NCBI RefSeq assembly: GCF_034087045.1
Contig: NZ_CP139247.1
Coordinates: 5,668,001-5,732,000 of the forward strand
Direction: 5' to 3'
Origin: Chitinophaga sancti
GTDB taxonomy: Bacteria; Bacteroidota; Bacteroidia; Chitinophagales; Chitinophagaceae
Length of the DNA stretch: 64,000 nucleotides
Part shown: piece after piece, positions 53,502 to 61,363 of the stretch
Layout of the letters: every line of letters begins with the position of its first letter
How positions within the stretch are numbered: the stretch's first letter is position 1
Program-made: the position numbers and the translations under genes
Notes under the pieces: generated by a model
The model's input: the letters and a program-made list of their open reading frames with translations, nothing else
Database searches by the model: none
Told to the model about the DNA's origin: nothing

Positions 53502-55052
53502 TTATTTATAGTGATCCTTCCCCCTGATATTGTCATGGGTAGGTAATACAGTTACTTCTCTTGATTCCTCTGATCTATCCAGGCCCCGTTCAAGGATATT
53601 CCGGACCATAGTGTAATTAACGCGTGTGCCCAGCAATGCTCTTTTGCAAGCTCGCTCAAGGCGGTCAGCCCCATACTTTTTCTGAAGCATCAACATGCCA
53701 AAGCAGGCTTTATAGTTTTGTTCAATATAAATGCTGTTTTCCAGGATATTTGCGGCTGTTTGTTGAGTTGATGGCCCAATACGAGCTGCCTGAGCTAGTA
53801 AGTCATCCCGGTTCCAGCCTTTTATCTGCTGCATCCGCTGATGATTGGGTGGCATGTGATCAGGTATAGTATTGTAAGACTTTTGCTGGTCGTTCCTAAA
53901 GTGAATAGCTATTCTTTGATATTCAAAATATGCTTCTACGGAATGTTTATCATATAACACCTTAACTTTTTTCCCCACGTATTGATAAGGTACACTGTAA
54001 TAGCGATGGTCGTCAGAAAGCTGAATATGATAATTACGCTGGACAGTCAGCAGGACAACTTTTTTAACAATAAAGGGCGTGGATGGAAGTGGTTTCAAAC
54101 ATGCTTTCTCGTGTTGCTCATAATAGTACCACCTGCTATAAGGGGTATTTCTATAAGGTTTATTATTGAGAAGAATAAGCTGATCATACATTGCTGCATT
54201 AAGAGCTTGCAGGCTGTTGAACTCTCTGTTTCTAAGGGGGCCATAAATGTGGTTATATATTATATTTACAGCTTTTTCAACCATTGCCTTATCCCTTGGG
54301 CTATACGGCCTGGTCGCACTAAAAGTAGTTGCATAGTATTCACTTAACTGGCCACATATTTCAGTAAATACTGGTTCGTATTTGTCCGGCTTTATTACAG
54401 CAGTCTTTAAATTATCACATAAGATCGTGATCGGAACACCACCGAAGAAAAGTAACATTGCATTGATGCAGGCAATAAAATCAACTGTACGTTGAGTATG
54501 AACCGACATACAAAATATAAGACCACTAAATGGAAGGATTGCAATGAATACTTCACATTCAATTTTTTCACCCGTATCTGTATCTATATATGATTGCTTT
54601 TTGCCTGCAAAATCGATCATAATGATGTCTCCAACAATATAATCCATGTGCATGGCAACATCCAGCCTCTTAAGAAATTGATTCAGATGATGGCAATAGT
54701 GGCTATATACATATCCATCAGGATTTTGCCGTAAATATTCCTGCCAAAGTAATTGACGGGTAACACCTGTTCTTCCCAGCTCATGCTGTATATCCTTAAA
54801 ATGGCTAATCAGTTGCTCTAACCGTTGTGCATCATGAGCCATGCTTTCGTTACCATAAGCTCGTTCCGCCAGTGCTACATCATTTTGATTGTTTTGAGTG
54901 CTATCATTCTCATTCGTAAGCAAGGTTAAATATTTCCGCACACTATTGCGGCTAATGCCTAACCGACGAGCCATTTCCCTTATACCTACACCATCCTTCT
55001 TAAGCTGTAAAAGTTGCTTTAATTGTTCCATTGCTATTGGCTTTTGTCCCAT
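53502..55052 (-). CDS. istA: IS21 transposase IstA (element 3)
   Basis: 516 residues. HTH 'KKDGVGIREMARRLGISRNS' VRKYL; DDE core 'GDIIMIDFAGKKQSYID', 'GVPITILCDNLKTAVI' and 'RDKAMVEKAVNIIYNHIYGP'. C-terminal domain 'DHRYYSVPYQYVGKKVKVLY'. Complete. Confidence 0.92.
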   Translation of the reverse strand: MGQKPIAMEQLKQLLQLKKDGVGIREMARRLGISRNSVRKYLTLLTNENDSTQNNQNDVALAERAYGNESMAHDAQRLEQLISHFKDIQHELGRTGVTRQLLWQEYLRQNPDGYVYSHYCHHLNQFLKRLDVAMHMDYIVGDIIMIDFAGKKQSYIDTDTGEKIECEVFIAILPFSGLIFCMSVHTQRTVDFIACINAMLLFFGGVPITILCDNLKTAVIKPDKYEPVFTEICGQLSEYYATTFSATRPYSPRDKAMVEKAVNIIYNHIYGPLRNREFNSLQALNAAMYDQLILLNNKPYRNTPYSRWYYYEQHEKACLKPLPSTPFIVKKVVLLTVQRNYHIQLSDDHRYYSVPYQYVGKKVKVLYDKHSVEAYFEYQRIAIHFRNDQQKSYNTIPDHMPPNHQRMQQIKGWNRDDLLAQAARIGPSTQQTAANILENSIYIEQNYKACFGMLMLQKKYGADRLERACKRALLGTRVNYTMVRNILERGLDRSEESREVTVLPTHDNIRGKDHYK

Positions 55053-55527
55053 GCTCCCATATTTTTAAGGAGCATATAATACAAAAAGCTCTTACTATTT
55101 ACTCCTGCAGGGTGGGTCAAAATGACAGAATGACATAGTGAATTTTAAAAAAATAAAATTCCAGGTGGGTCAACATCCCAGAATTCGGGCATATCAACCT
55201 ATGAAATCTCAAAAAAGAGGTGGGTCAACATCCCAGAATTTGATTCACCTTTTAGGTGGGTTATCATTCCAGAATGGTGGGTCAACATAATTCAGAGAAG
55301 TGGGTCAACATCCTCCAGAATCTACAATACAATTATGAAAAAAGTACGATTCACCGAGAACCAAATTATCTCCATTCTGAAGAAACAGGAATCAGGCATC
55401 TCTATTAAGGATCTGGTCAGGGAAAATGGTGTTAGCGAGGCGACCGTTTACAATTGGAAGGCAAAGTACGGAGGTATGCATTTTAAAATACCATGTATCT
55501 TTACAGCCATACACCAAAACACATATT

Positions 55528-56002
55528 ATGGAAAGCAACTCTAATAAACATGGAGATATTAATTTGGGGAATATTCATGGGAATGTTATTTTAAATCAGA
55601 ATCAAAGCGGAGGTACTATAGCTAATAATATTAATACACGAGGTAATGAGAATTCTACTAAGAATAAAAAAGCAAAAATACGGATATTCACCTGCTTAGG
55701 GGGACTTGCATCTACAGTGACCATTCTTGCATATTTTGGGGTGTTTCCATTCAACCAGAAGGATAAAAGCATTACTCCAAAAAATGATAGTATAAAGACA
55801 ACAATCGTTGAACAAAAAATTAACGGAATTAGCAATTCAGCTGCTACATTGCAACGTAACAATTATCCAAAACAATCAATAAAAATGAGCACAGAAAAAG
55901 AAAAAAAAGTAAATAGCGGTATATCCTTGGTAATGTTAGTGGAGATGTAATCATATCACAAGGTCAAACCGGTGGTATCACCGCACATTATAATACCATG
56001 TA
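55528..56002 (+). pseudogene. GNxxGxV-motif membrane protein, frameshifted at its end
   Basis: The ATG at 55528 starts 'SNKHGDINLGNIHGNVILNQ' NQSGGTIANNI, then a basic stretch, a membrane helix ('FTCLGGLASTVTILAYFGVF') and a Ser/Lys/Thr-rich region; this frame stops at 55950. In the next frame 'YILGNVSGDVIISQGQTGGI' TAHYNTM continues to 56002. The N- and C-terminal motifs are alike (GN(I/V)xGxVIxxQxQxGG), so the C-terminal copy belongs to the same protein and one base was lost or gained near the A-run at 55895-55912. Such short turns look like beta-helix repeats. Partner of the next gene. Confidence 0.55.
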
Positions 56003-56068
56003 ATTATAATGATTTAATATGTAACGTTATCAACTGTAATTCTTAATCCCAATTTTAAAGTTTTTTGA

Positions 56069-56815
56069 ATGTTTTTCCCAAAATCAAAAACGAAGATGCA
56101 GAGACTTATATCTGAACTTGAAGAGACATTCACCAATGTAACACAGGGTAATTATCCACTGGAATGGGATGAAAACCACATCACTTATTCCTTAATGAAG
56201 GCCATGCGATCAATGTTTCAAAAGCGTCAAGTGCGGTATAAAGGCTTTACTAAAACTGTTGAATGGTTCTCTTATAAGAATAAAGGCAAATCGGAATCTA
56301 TTGCAGGTGATATTTCATTAATCGTGAATATTCAGTTTTCCAGCGGGGAAAAGCTAAGAGGAGTTGCTTTCCTCGAAGCCAAAAGAGACAGCAGCAATGA
56401 CAACTTTGAGTCGATGTCTGTTGACCAGTTGGAAAGAATACATGCAAAAATCCCTTATTCTCATTTGTTGCTATACTTGCATAAAACACAAGAATGGCCT
56501 TTAAAATTTCCGGATGAGTCCACATGGAGAAGCAATATGTGGGCATCCCCTAGTAACACCGCTATCCAGATGTTGAAGCAAGTTTCTAAATCGGATAATT
56601 GGCGTACCCTTCGTGTCTCATTACCGTTTTCAATGCTCATCACTTCCCGGTATTTTTGGGGCCATGATCTGGATTATAGGGAAGATTCTTACAGACTGGC
56701 ATTAGAGGGATTGGATGGCATAGCAGCCCCACAGTTTCTTGGAGTGATCAATGTCTATTATGAAGGTCAGACTCCAGATGATACGCGCGTGTCTGATAAT
56801 TGGGAGCTTATCTAA
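56069..56815 (+). CDS. PD-(D/E)xK nuclease-like protein
   Basis: 248 residues, no signal peptide. 'SIAGDISLIVNIQFSSGEKL' followed by RGVAFLEAKRD fits the D-xn-ExK core of PD-(D/E)xK nucleases (Asp in GDISLIV, Glu-Ala-Lys in FLEAKRD). Other segments: 'TYSLMKAMRSMFQKRQVRYK', 'QLERIHAKIPYSHLLLYLHK', 'MLITSRYFWGHDLDYREDS'. It follows the GNxxGxV protein by 66 bp on the same strand and lies in the unit ending at site D. A DNA- or RNA-cleaving effector is a reasonable inference, unproven. Confidence 0.5.
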   Translation: MFFPKSKTKMQRLISELEETFTNVTQGNYPLEWDENHITYSLMKAMRSMFQKRQVRYKGFTKTVEWFSYKNKGKSESIAGDISLIVNIQFSSGEKLRGVAFLEAKRDSSNDNFESMSVDQLERIHAKIPYSHLLLYLHKTQEWPLKFPDESTWRSNMWASPSNTAIQMLKQVSKSDNWRTLRVSLPFSMLITSRYFWGHDLDYREDSYRLALEGLDGIAAPQFLGVINVYYEGQTPDDTRVSDNWELI

Positions 56816-57106
56816 GCTATTCTTTATAGTATAAAATCAGTGCTGGCAATAAGAAACAAACTGATTGAACCTTAAATTAGATAAGGTTGCTAAGATACCT
56901 ATTATAGTGACTATCGAAAAACCGAAATAGTTTTGATCTTGCCGTCATTTTAATCTTTATACATTTAAATCAATGGTTCTCCCTTCCATAGTAGGTACCA
57001 GTAATATTGTGAGGTACGGCTTAGCATATTTGACCCTTGTTTAAAATTCACCTGTGTAGGCCTTCTATAATCAACGTAAACTTAACCTATTGATAATTAG
57101 TGCGAG
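56816..57106. other. Spacer before site D
   Basis: No gene. 'CTATTGATAATTAGTGCGAG' before site D matches the AATCAA/TTGAT box seen near other sites only loosely. Confidence 0.3.
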
Positions 57107-57136
57107 TTGGTTCGAAAACCTACCACTACTGGGCAC
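57107..57136 (+). repeat. tRNA-Leu-3'-like site D
   Basis: TTGGTTCGAAAAC, CTA, CCACTACT, GGGCAC. Followed one base later by the hairpin at 57138. Lies downstream of the plus-strand nuclease-like gene. Confidence 0.8.
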
Positions 57137-57137
57137 T

Positions 57138-57178
57138 AAAATAGAAAATCCGCTCTAGTAGCGGATTTTCTATTTTTT
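57138..57178 (+). terminator. Perfect bidirectional terminator of site D
   Basis: AAAATAGAAAATCCGCT, loop CTAGT, AGCGGATTTTCTATTTT: a 17-bp perfect stem flanked by A- and T-runs. It separates the plus-strand nuclease-like gene from the minus-strand HEPN gene. Confidence 0.85.
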
Positions 57179-57341
57179 GACCTATAAATTGATTGTATAA
57201 GTCATTTCTAATCAGGACTCAATAGGTTCGATATATCGTATTATCAGGCACTCAGAAAACGTCAGAGATATCATTATCTCCAATGTTTTTATTTAAATAG
57301 AATATTATTATTTTCTGAGCTCCATTAAAACGGAATCGAAG

Positions 57342-58082
57342 TTATAGCACACCTAACCTATCATCAAATTGGCTGCTCATCGTTTCCAGAAATTCTGCAA
57401 TATATCCGACTGTTTTGTCAATAATCTCCCTCATTTGGTCTATTTCATCTCGAATTTGTTCTTTTGTTAGTGTTGCCAAAAGTGCATCTGTGGCCATTTC
57501 ATCGTTCTTTATCAATCTGCCCATTTCGTTCCAGTAAACGACCTTCTCGAATACGTTGTTTTCACTTTTACTAGCATGTACCTTTGCATTCCTCTGCTGT
57601 ACGTAATGCTCCAAATAGTCACTGGCATCTTGCAGAATTTTAGCAGACGCCGTTTCTGAAAGTCTTTTTACAAAAGAATGTGCGTAGCAATACCGCTCAT
57701 TGATTCCTAGGTTAAAAATGAAATTTCCAAGCTTGCCACATAGATCAAGGGAAGTAGCAAGGCGGATTATAAAATTGTCGTAGTGGTACTTCAAATAACT
57801 TTCCGGATCGATTTTATCACTGTATATGGAAGATATTGACTGAAGATCAATATCAAAAAAGACCAACAGAGACTCCAGCTCATCGCTGTAGCTGTTTAAT
57901 GTAGCTACTCTTTCAAAGACGTTTTTAATGAAGATTTCTTTTGGAGACCCATATTCCGGAAATGGGACTTTGCTTTTTCTTTCTTTAAATATATCATTAA
58001 TGTGAGCGCTGTAAATTGGTGCAGCTAATGTTAAGACCTTTAAACTGAATTGTGTATTGGAAATTATTTCAGATGTGTTCAT
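57342..58082 (-). CDS. HEPN-like protein
   Basis: 246 residues, all-helical. The motif R164-N-A-K-V-H169 in 'HYVQQRNAKVHASK' is the Rx4H signature of HEPN RNases and resembles Cthe_2314-type HEPN domains; other segments are 'FERVATLNSYSDELESLLVF', 'LATSLDLCGKLGNFIFNLGI', 'EIIDKTVGYIAEFLETMSSQ'. It is the main gene between sites D and E. HEPN proteins are commonly toxins or abortive-infection effectors; a solitary HEPN without antitoxin is noteworthy. The assignment rests on one motif. Confidence 0.55.
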   Translation of the reverse strand: MNTSEIISNTQFSLKVLTLAAPIYSAHINDIFKERKSKVPFPEYGSPKEIFIKNVFERVATLNSYSDELESLLVFFDIDLQSISSIYSDKIDPESYLKYHYDNFIIRLATSLDLCGKLGNFIFNLGINERYCYAHSFVKRLSETASAKILQDASDYLEHYVQQRNAKVHASKSENNVFEKVVYWNEMGRLIKNDEMATDALLATLTKEQIRDEIDQMREIIDKTVGYIAEFLETMSSQFDDRLGVL

Positions 58083-58161
58083 AAATTATGCTAAATAATT
58101 AAATACTATAGTTTTATGATTTTGATCCTTACTTAAGCTACTCCCAAATGATTTTTTTATA

Positions 58162-58377
58162 CTAAAATAGGAAATTAAGAGACCAATAATTATTCTCTGC
58201 CCAAAGATGAATAAAATGTCTCACTCTTATTGCACAGTTACTATTATTTGGGAGGTCGTCACGCCTAGTATTCCTTATTAATAAATAGTCAAACAATTGG
58301 CCGAATTCTGCAAAATTGGCCCTCTGTTGACTTCTATCAGTTAATCCGATGTTAAACTCAGAAAAAGTATCAAACAC
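58162..58377 (-). CDS. Possible short gene or remnant
   Basis: 71 codons from a GTG at 58377 ('NFAEFGQLFDYLLIRNTRRD', 'IRVRHFIHLWAENNYWSLNF'). Same strand as the HEPN gene and 79 bp upstream of it. The residue pattern is plausible but the start is weak; could be the missing partner of the HEPN protein or noise. Confidence 0.25.
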   Translation of the reverse strand: MFDTFSEFNIGLTDRSQQRANFAEFGQLFDYLLIRNTRRDDLPNNSNCAIRVRHFIHLWAENNYWSLNFLF

Positions 58378-58416
58378 CTAACTGGACATTATTAATCCCC
58401 TAACAATCAATAAAAG

Positions 58417-58446
58417 TTGGCTCGAAAATGCTCCGCTGCTGGGCAC
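58417..58446 (+). repeat. tRNA-Leu-3'-like site E
   Basis: TTGGCTCGAAAAT, GCT, CCGCTGCT, GGGCAC, then AAAGGCAAAACG. Upstream ACAATCAATAAAAG carries the AATCAAxA box. The following hairpin is degenerate (CAAAACG..CGTTTTTG, 58452-58484). Confidence 0.75.
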
Positions 58447-58514
58447 AAAGGCAAAACGCCAGAAAGACTATCTCCAACGTTTTTGTTTATCATTGAAAGA
58501 ACACTGTAACACAG

Positions 58515-59207
58515 CTAAAGAACGATCACCAACTCCGCTATCTTGGCCGCAACTTCTACCATTGTATCCTCTGAAGTACTAAGACCACTTCGCGAACCAA
58601 GCAAGGGACTCACTTCACGTAAAGCTTCATAATTTGTGTTATGCACAATTGGAACAAGTAGATCTCGCGCCAACAGAGCCGAAAGTTCTTTATCAGCAAT
58701 CCCTTCTCCCTTGAGGCGCTGCAATAGCGAAGGAGTTACCAATACGATACCAATTCGTGACTTCACTAATCCCTTGTCAATTTCCCGAAGCAAAGGTGAA
58801 CCCAACAAGACGTCTTTTTCACTAAACCAAACAGAGACTCCTTTAGACTCAAGTAGATCGTGAAGCTCTTTAGCAGGACCTTTTCGGTCGTCCCATGCGT
58901 GACAAAGAAAAACATCACGAAGCTCTGGCATGCTTGATCGTTTTTCAACATTTTCACGAACAGGTGTGAGTGTGCGCACTTCAGCAGGTGTGTACATAAT
59001 GGCAGAACCGGCTCGCGACCAACGCGGCTTAGTGTTTTTGGTAATTGCAGTTCCGCTGTTTCGGCTACTGAAGTTCTCAGACGCAGAGTAAGATGATGAA
59101 TAGGATGAAGGCGAACTATAGCTGCGATAACGATTACCGCATGCGGGGCATTCGGCTGCAGCACTCGCTGTACGATGTCCTCGTACCGGTGCAGTACATC
59201 TAGCCAT
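58515..59207 (-). CDS. TIR-domain protein
   Basis: 230 residues from the ATG at 59207 ('MARCTAPVRGHRTASAAAEC', matching a conserved start of this TIR type; the frame is open to 59318). The N-terminus has 'CPACGNRY' and a Ser/Tyr-rich linker, then 'RWSRAGSAIMYTPAEVRTLT'. The TIR domain (about 95-225) shows 'RDVFLCHAWDDRKGPAKELH', 'GVSVWFSEKDVLLGSPLLRE', 'RIGIVLVTPSLLQRL' and 'ADKELSALLARD' with the likely catalytic Glu. TIR proteins of this type degrade NAD+ or make signalling nucleotides in anti-phage defence. Main gene of the unit between sites E and F. Confidence 0.88.
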   Translation of the reverse strand: MARCTAPVRGHRTASAAAECPACGNRYRSYSSPSSYSSSYSASENFSSRNSGTAITKNTKPRWSRAGSAIMYTPAEVRTLTPVRENVEKRSSMPELRDVFLCHAWDDRKGPAKELHDLLESKGVSVWFSEKDVLLGSPLLREIDKGLVKSRIGIVLVTPSLLQRLKGEGIADKELSALLARDLLVPIVHNTNYEALREVSPLLGSRSGLSTSEDTMVEVAAKIAELVIVL

Positions 59208-59351
59208 GATGTTAAATTTTAAATTGATGCAATTAATTAATTCCTCAAGCTGTGATGAAGTAAATAACCAGGTTTCTCCAGTATTTACCCAACCATCACG
59301 CTGTGATATAAGCTTCATATTTATGGAAACTCCTATTTAATTACCCAGTAT

Positions 59352-59492
59352 TTAATCCTTCGGCTTATGCTTGTGAGGCTTTAAATCAGGATGTTTAGGT
59401 TTATTCGGAGGATCGACCCGCCTTCTCTTATCATCTGTACCATTCTGCTTTTGGGGTTTGGGGCCTGGTTTAATTGCTTGAATTTTTTCCAT
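59352..59492 (-). CDS. 46-residue basic Pro/Lys-rich peptide next to TIR gene
   Basis: ATG at 59492: 'MEKIQAIKPGPKPQKQNGTD', 'DKRRRVDPPNKPKHPDLKPH' KHKPKD. Strongly basic and proline-rich, likely disordered. I recall similar short peptides in Bacteroidota but no function. It is on the same strand and 145 bp upstream of the TIR gene in the same unit, so it may be a partner or regulator. Confidence 0.5.
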   Translation of the reverse strand: MEKIQAIKPGPKPQKQNGTDDKRRRVDPPNKPKHPDLKPHKHKPKD

Positions 59493-59638
59493 AACAATAA
59501 TTTCTTTGAGGTCAAAAATTTTAAACGAATTTAGGTATTAAGGTCATACAAAGACAAAATACGAACAGGGGAAAAATCCTGTTTTTAAATGTTGTTCAAA
59601 TTCCATATAATCTTTAAGTTGCTTATAATCAAAATTAA

Positions 59639-59668
59639 TTGGTTCGAAAACCTTCCGCTGTAGGGTAC
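59639..59668 (+). repeat. tRNA-Leu-3'-like site F
   Basis: TTGGTTCGAAAAC, CTT, CCGCTGTA, GGGTAC. Upstream TATAATCAAAATTAA carries the AATCAAxA box. Followed by the terminator split by the IS4 element. Confidence 0.75.
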
Positions 59669-59670
59669 AA

Positions 59671-59692
59671 AAGATGAAACCCGCTCTTAGAG
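59671..59692 (+). terminator. Site F terminator, left arm (IS4 in the loop)
   Basis: GAAACCCGCTCTTAGAG; the partner AGAGCAGGTTTTTTC lies after the IS4 at 61130-61146. Rejoined they give AAACC-CGCTCT, TAG, AGAGC-AGGTTT with a T-run. CTCTTAGAG (59684-59692, 61127-61135) is the 9-bp target duplication. Confidence 0.75.
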
Positions 59693-61126
59693 CTACCGTC
59701 TGGACACATTTTATTTCTATTTTTGAAATAAAAAGGTGCAAAGCAGGCATTTTTACGAGATAAAAGACAAGCGATTAATGAATAGAGGTAACTCCATTCT
59801 TAATCGCTTGTTTGCTAATAGTGTACATTCGATTAGACGGTTAGCTAGCAATGATTCAGAAGCCAAAGCCATTTACCGTTTTCTACAAAATGACCATGTC
59901 AGTGAAGATGACATCATCAGAAACATGTCCTCCAATTGTGTTAGTTGTGTTGGAAACAGGCCAGTGTTGTGCATTCAGGACACCAGTGATGTAAATCTTT
60001 ACAATCACAAGAATAGGATAAAAAAGGACGATTATATCGGTACGACAAATGCTGCGACTAATGGTCTTGGGTTTCATATACATCCAGGATTTGTTATAGA
60101 TGCGGAAAGTTTTATGCCTTATGGGTTTTCCACAATAAAGATTTGGAACAGATCACATGAACAAGCTAAAAAAGATGTGAGCCATCAAAAAAAGATGCTT
60201 CCCATAGAGGGTAAGGAATCTTATAGATGGATAGAGAGTTCCCTGAAAAGTAAAAATATTCTACAGTCTGCAAGCGAGATTATTATCATCCAGGACAGAG
60301 AAGGTGATATTTATGAACAATTTGCACTTGTTCCTGATTCTAAGACCCACTTGCTTATAAGGGCAAAAACCAATCGGATAGTCCAGGAAAAACAAAAGCT
60401 TTTTGAATACCTTGGCAGCCAGCCTTTGCAAGGTTCTTATGAGGTCAAAGTAGAAGGCGATAAAAGAAGAAGTACAACCAAAAGAACAGCAACAATAGAG
60501 GTTCGTTTTTCAACAGTAACAATCAGAGGCAATCAATACATCGATAGAAATCTTCCGAGAAATATCACCTTATACGCTATAGAAGCTAAAGAAGTGGGAG
60601 ATGATATAAAGAACCCCATTCATTGGAGGTTACTGACTACAAAAAAAGTAGAGGATTTACAAACAGCATTGCTTTGCATAGAATGGTATACCTGCCGGTG
60701 GGTCATCGAAGAAGTATTTCGAATTTTGAAGAAAGAAGGGTTTAATATTGAAGCGAGTGAATTATCGCAACCCAAAGCCATAAGAAAGTTATGTTTAATG
60801 ATGCTCGAAACCATCATCAAACTTTTCATTATGCAGATAGCATACTCAATACCTGAAGAATCCTGTCCTCAGAGTTGCTTTTCTGCTGAAGAAATAGTAT
60901 GTCTGGAACAGCAGATCGAACAGTTAGAAGGCAAAACGGATAAACTAAAAACCCATATACATCTTCCGATCTGAGAAGATATATATGGGCCATAGCCAGA
61001 TTAGGTGGCTGGAAAGGCTATCTATCTGAACGTAAACCCGGCATCACTACCTTTTGGATGGGGCTGCAGAAATTTACTGCAGTCATGCAAGGCTGGATTC
61101 TTTTTAGAGATGTGTCCAGACGGTAG
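59693..61126 (+). mobile_element. IS4-family element
   Basis: 1434 bp with inverted ends CTACCGTCTGGACACA/TGTGTCCAGACGGTAG and a 9-bp target duplication CTCTTAGAG. One transposase gene, frameshifted near its end. The insertion is exactly in the loop of the site F terminator. Confidence 0.92.
59736..61126 (+). pseudogene. IS4 transposase with a late frameshift
   Basis: Starts at GTG 59736 ('QSRHFYEIKDKRLMNRGNSI'). N-terminal 'HSIRRLASNDSEAKAIYRFL'; catalytic 'VLCIQDTSDVNLYNHKN' (Asp), 'EIIIIQDREGDIYEQF' (Asp) and 'WYTCRWVIEEVFRILKKEGF' (Glu, YREK-like). The frame stops at 60974 after KLKTHIHLPI; a missing base in the run CTAAAAACC puts 'LRRYIWAIARLGGWKGYLSE' and 'FWMGLQKFTAVMQGWILFRD' in the next frame, ending at 61126 inside the terminal repeat. 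Probably inactive unless the shift is programmed. Confidence 0.88.
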
Positions 61127-61147
61127 CTCTTAGAGCAGGTTTTTTCG
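61127..61147 (+). terminator. Site F terminator, right arm
   Basis: CTCTTAGAGCAGGTTTTTTC; second half of the hairpin interrupted by the IS4. Confidence 0.7.
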
Positions 61148-61363
61148 TTTTAGAAGGTGATGTTTTTCGTGCCAAATCACGGATCAAGTTGAATACTTGA
61201 TCCTATAATTTAGAATGGTCCGGATCAATTAATAATCAATTGACAGATCGAATCGGAGCTATTTCATTTTATTTCTTAGCTGGTTTAATAGTTAAGGAAA
61301 AATCTAGTAATTTCCTCTTTAAACTGCTTTAGCTCCAACATTTATTACTAATTAATTGCCCGA

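Larger units (their letters stand above)
52660..55326 (-). mobile_element. IS21-family element 3
   Basis: 2667 bp with inverted ends TGTAGATTCTG/CAGAATCTACA and a 7-bp target duplication ATACAAT (52653-52659 and 55327-55333). The right end has five or more GGTGGGTCAACATCCCAGAAT-type subterminal repeats (55118-55320). Genes istA and istB are intact on the minus strand, and the target is a truncated IS3, so this is the youngest insertion here. Confidence 0.92.
52600..55476 (+). mobile_element. IS3 left-end relic split by IS21 element 3
   Basis: 52600-52659 is the IS3 left end (TTCCCCGAAAATGGTCCTGT). The IS21 lies at 52660-55326, and the IS3 continues at 55334 with the first 47 codons of orfA ('MKKVRFTENQIISILKKQES', 'VSEATVYNWKAKYGGM'), ending at about 55476. 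Sequence is close to the copy at 29056. Confidence 0.8.

Noticed and set aside
60940..60980. Programmed -1 frameshift in the IS4 transposase
   Set aside because: The site CTAAAAACC does not form a classic slippery heptamer in the reading phase and IS4 transposases normally need no frameshift, so simple mutation is preferred.
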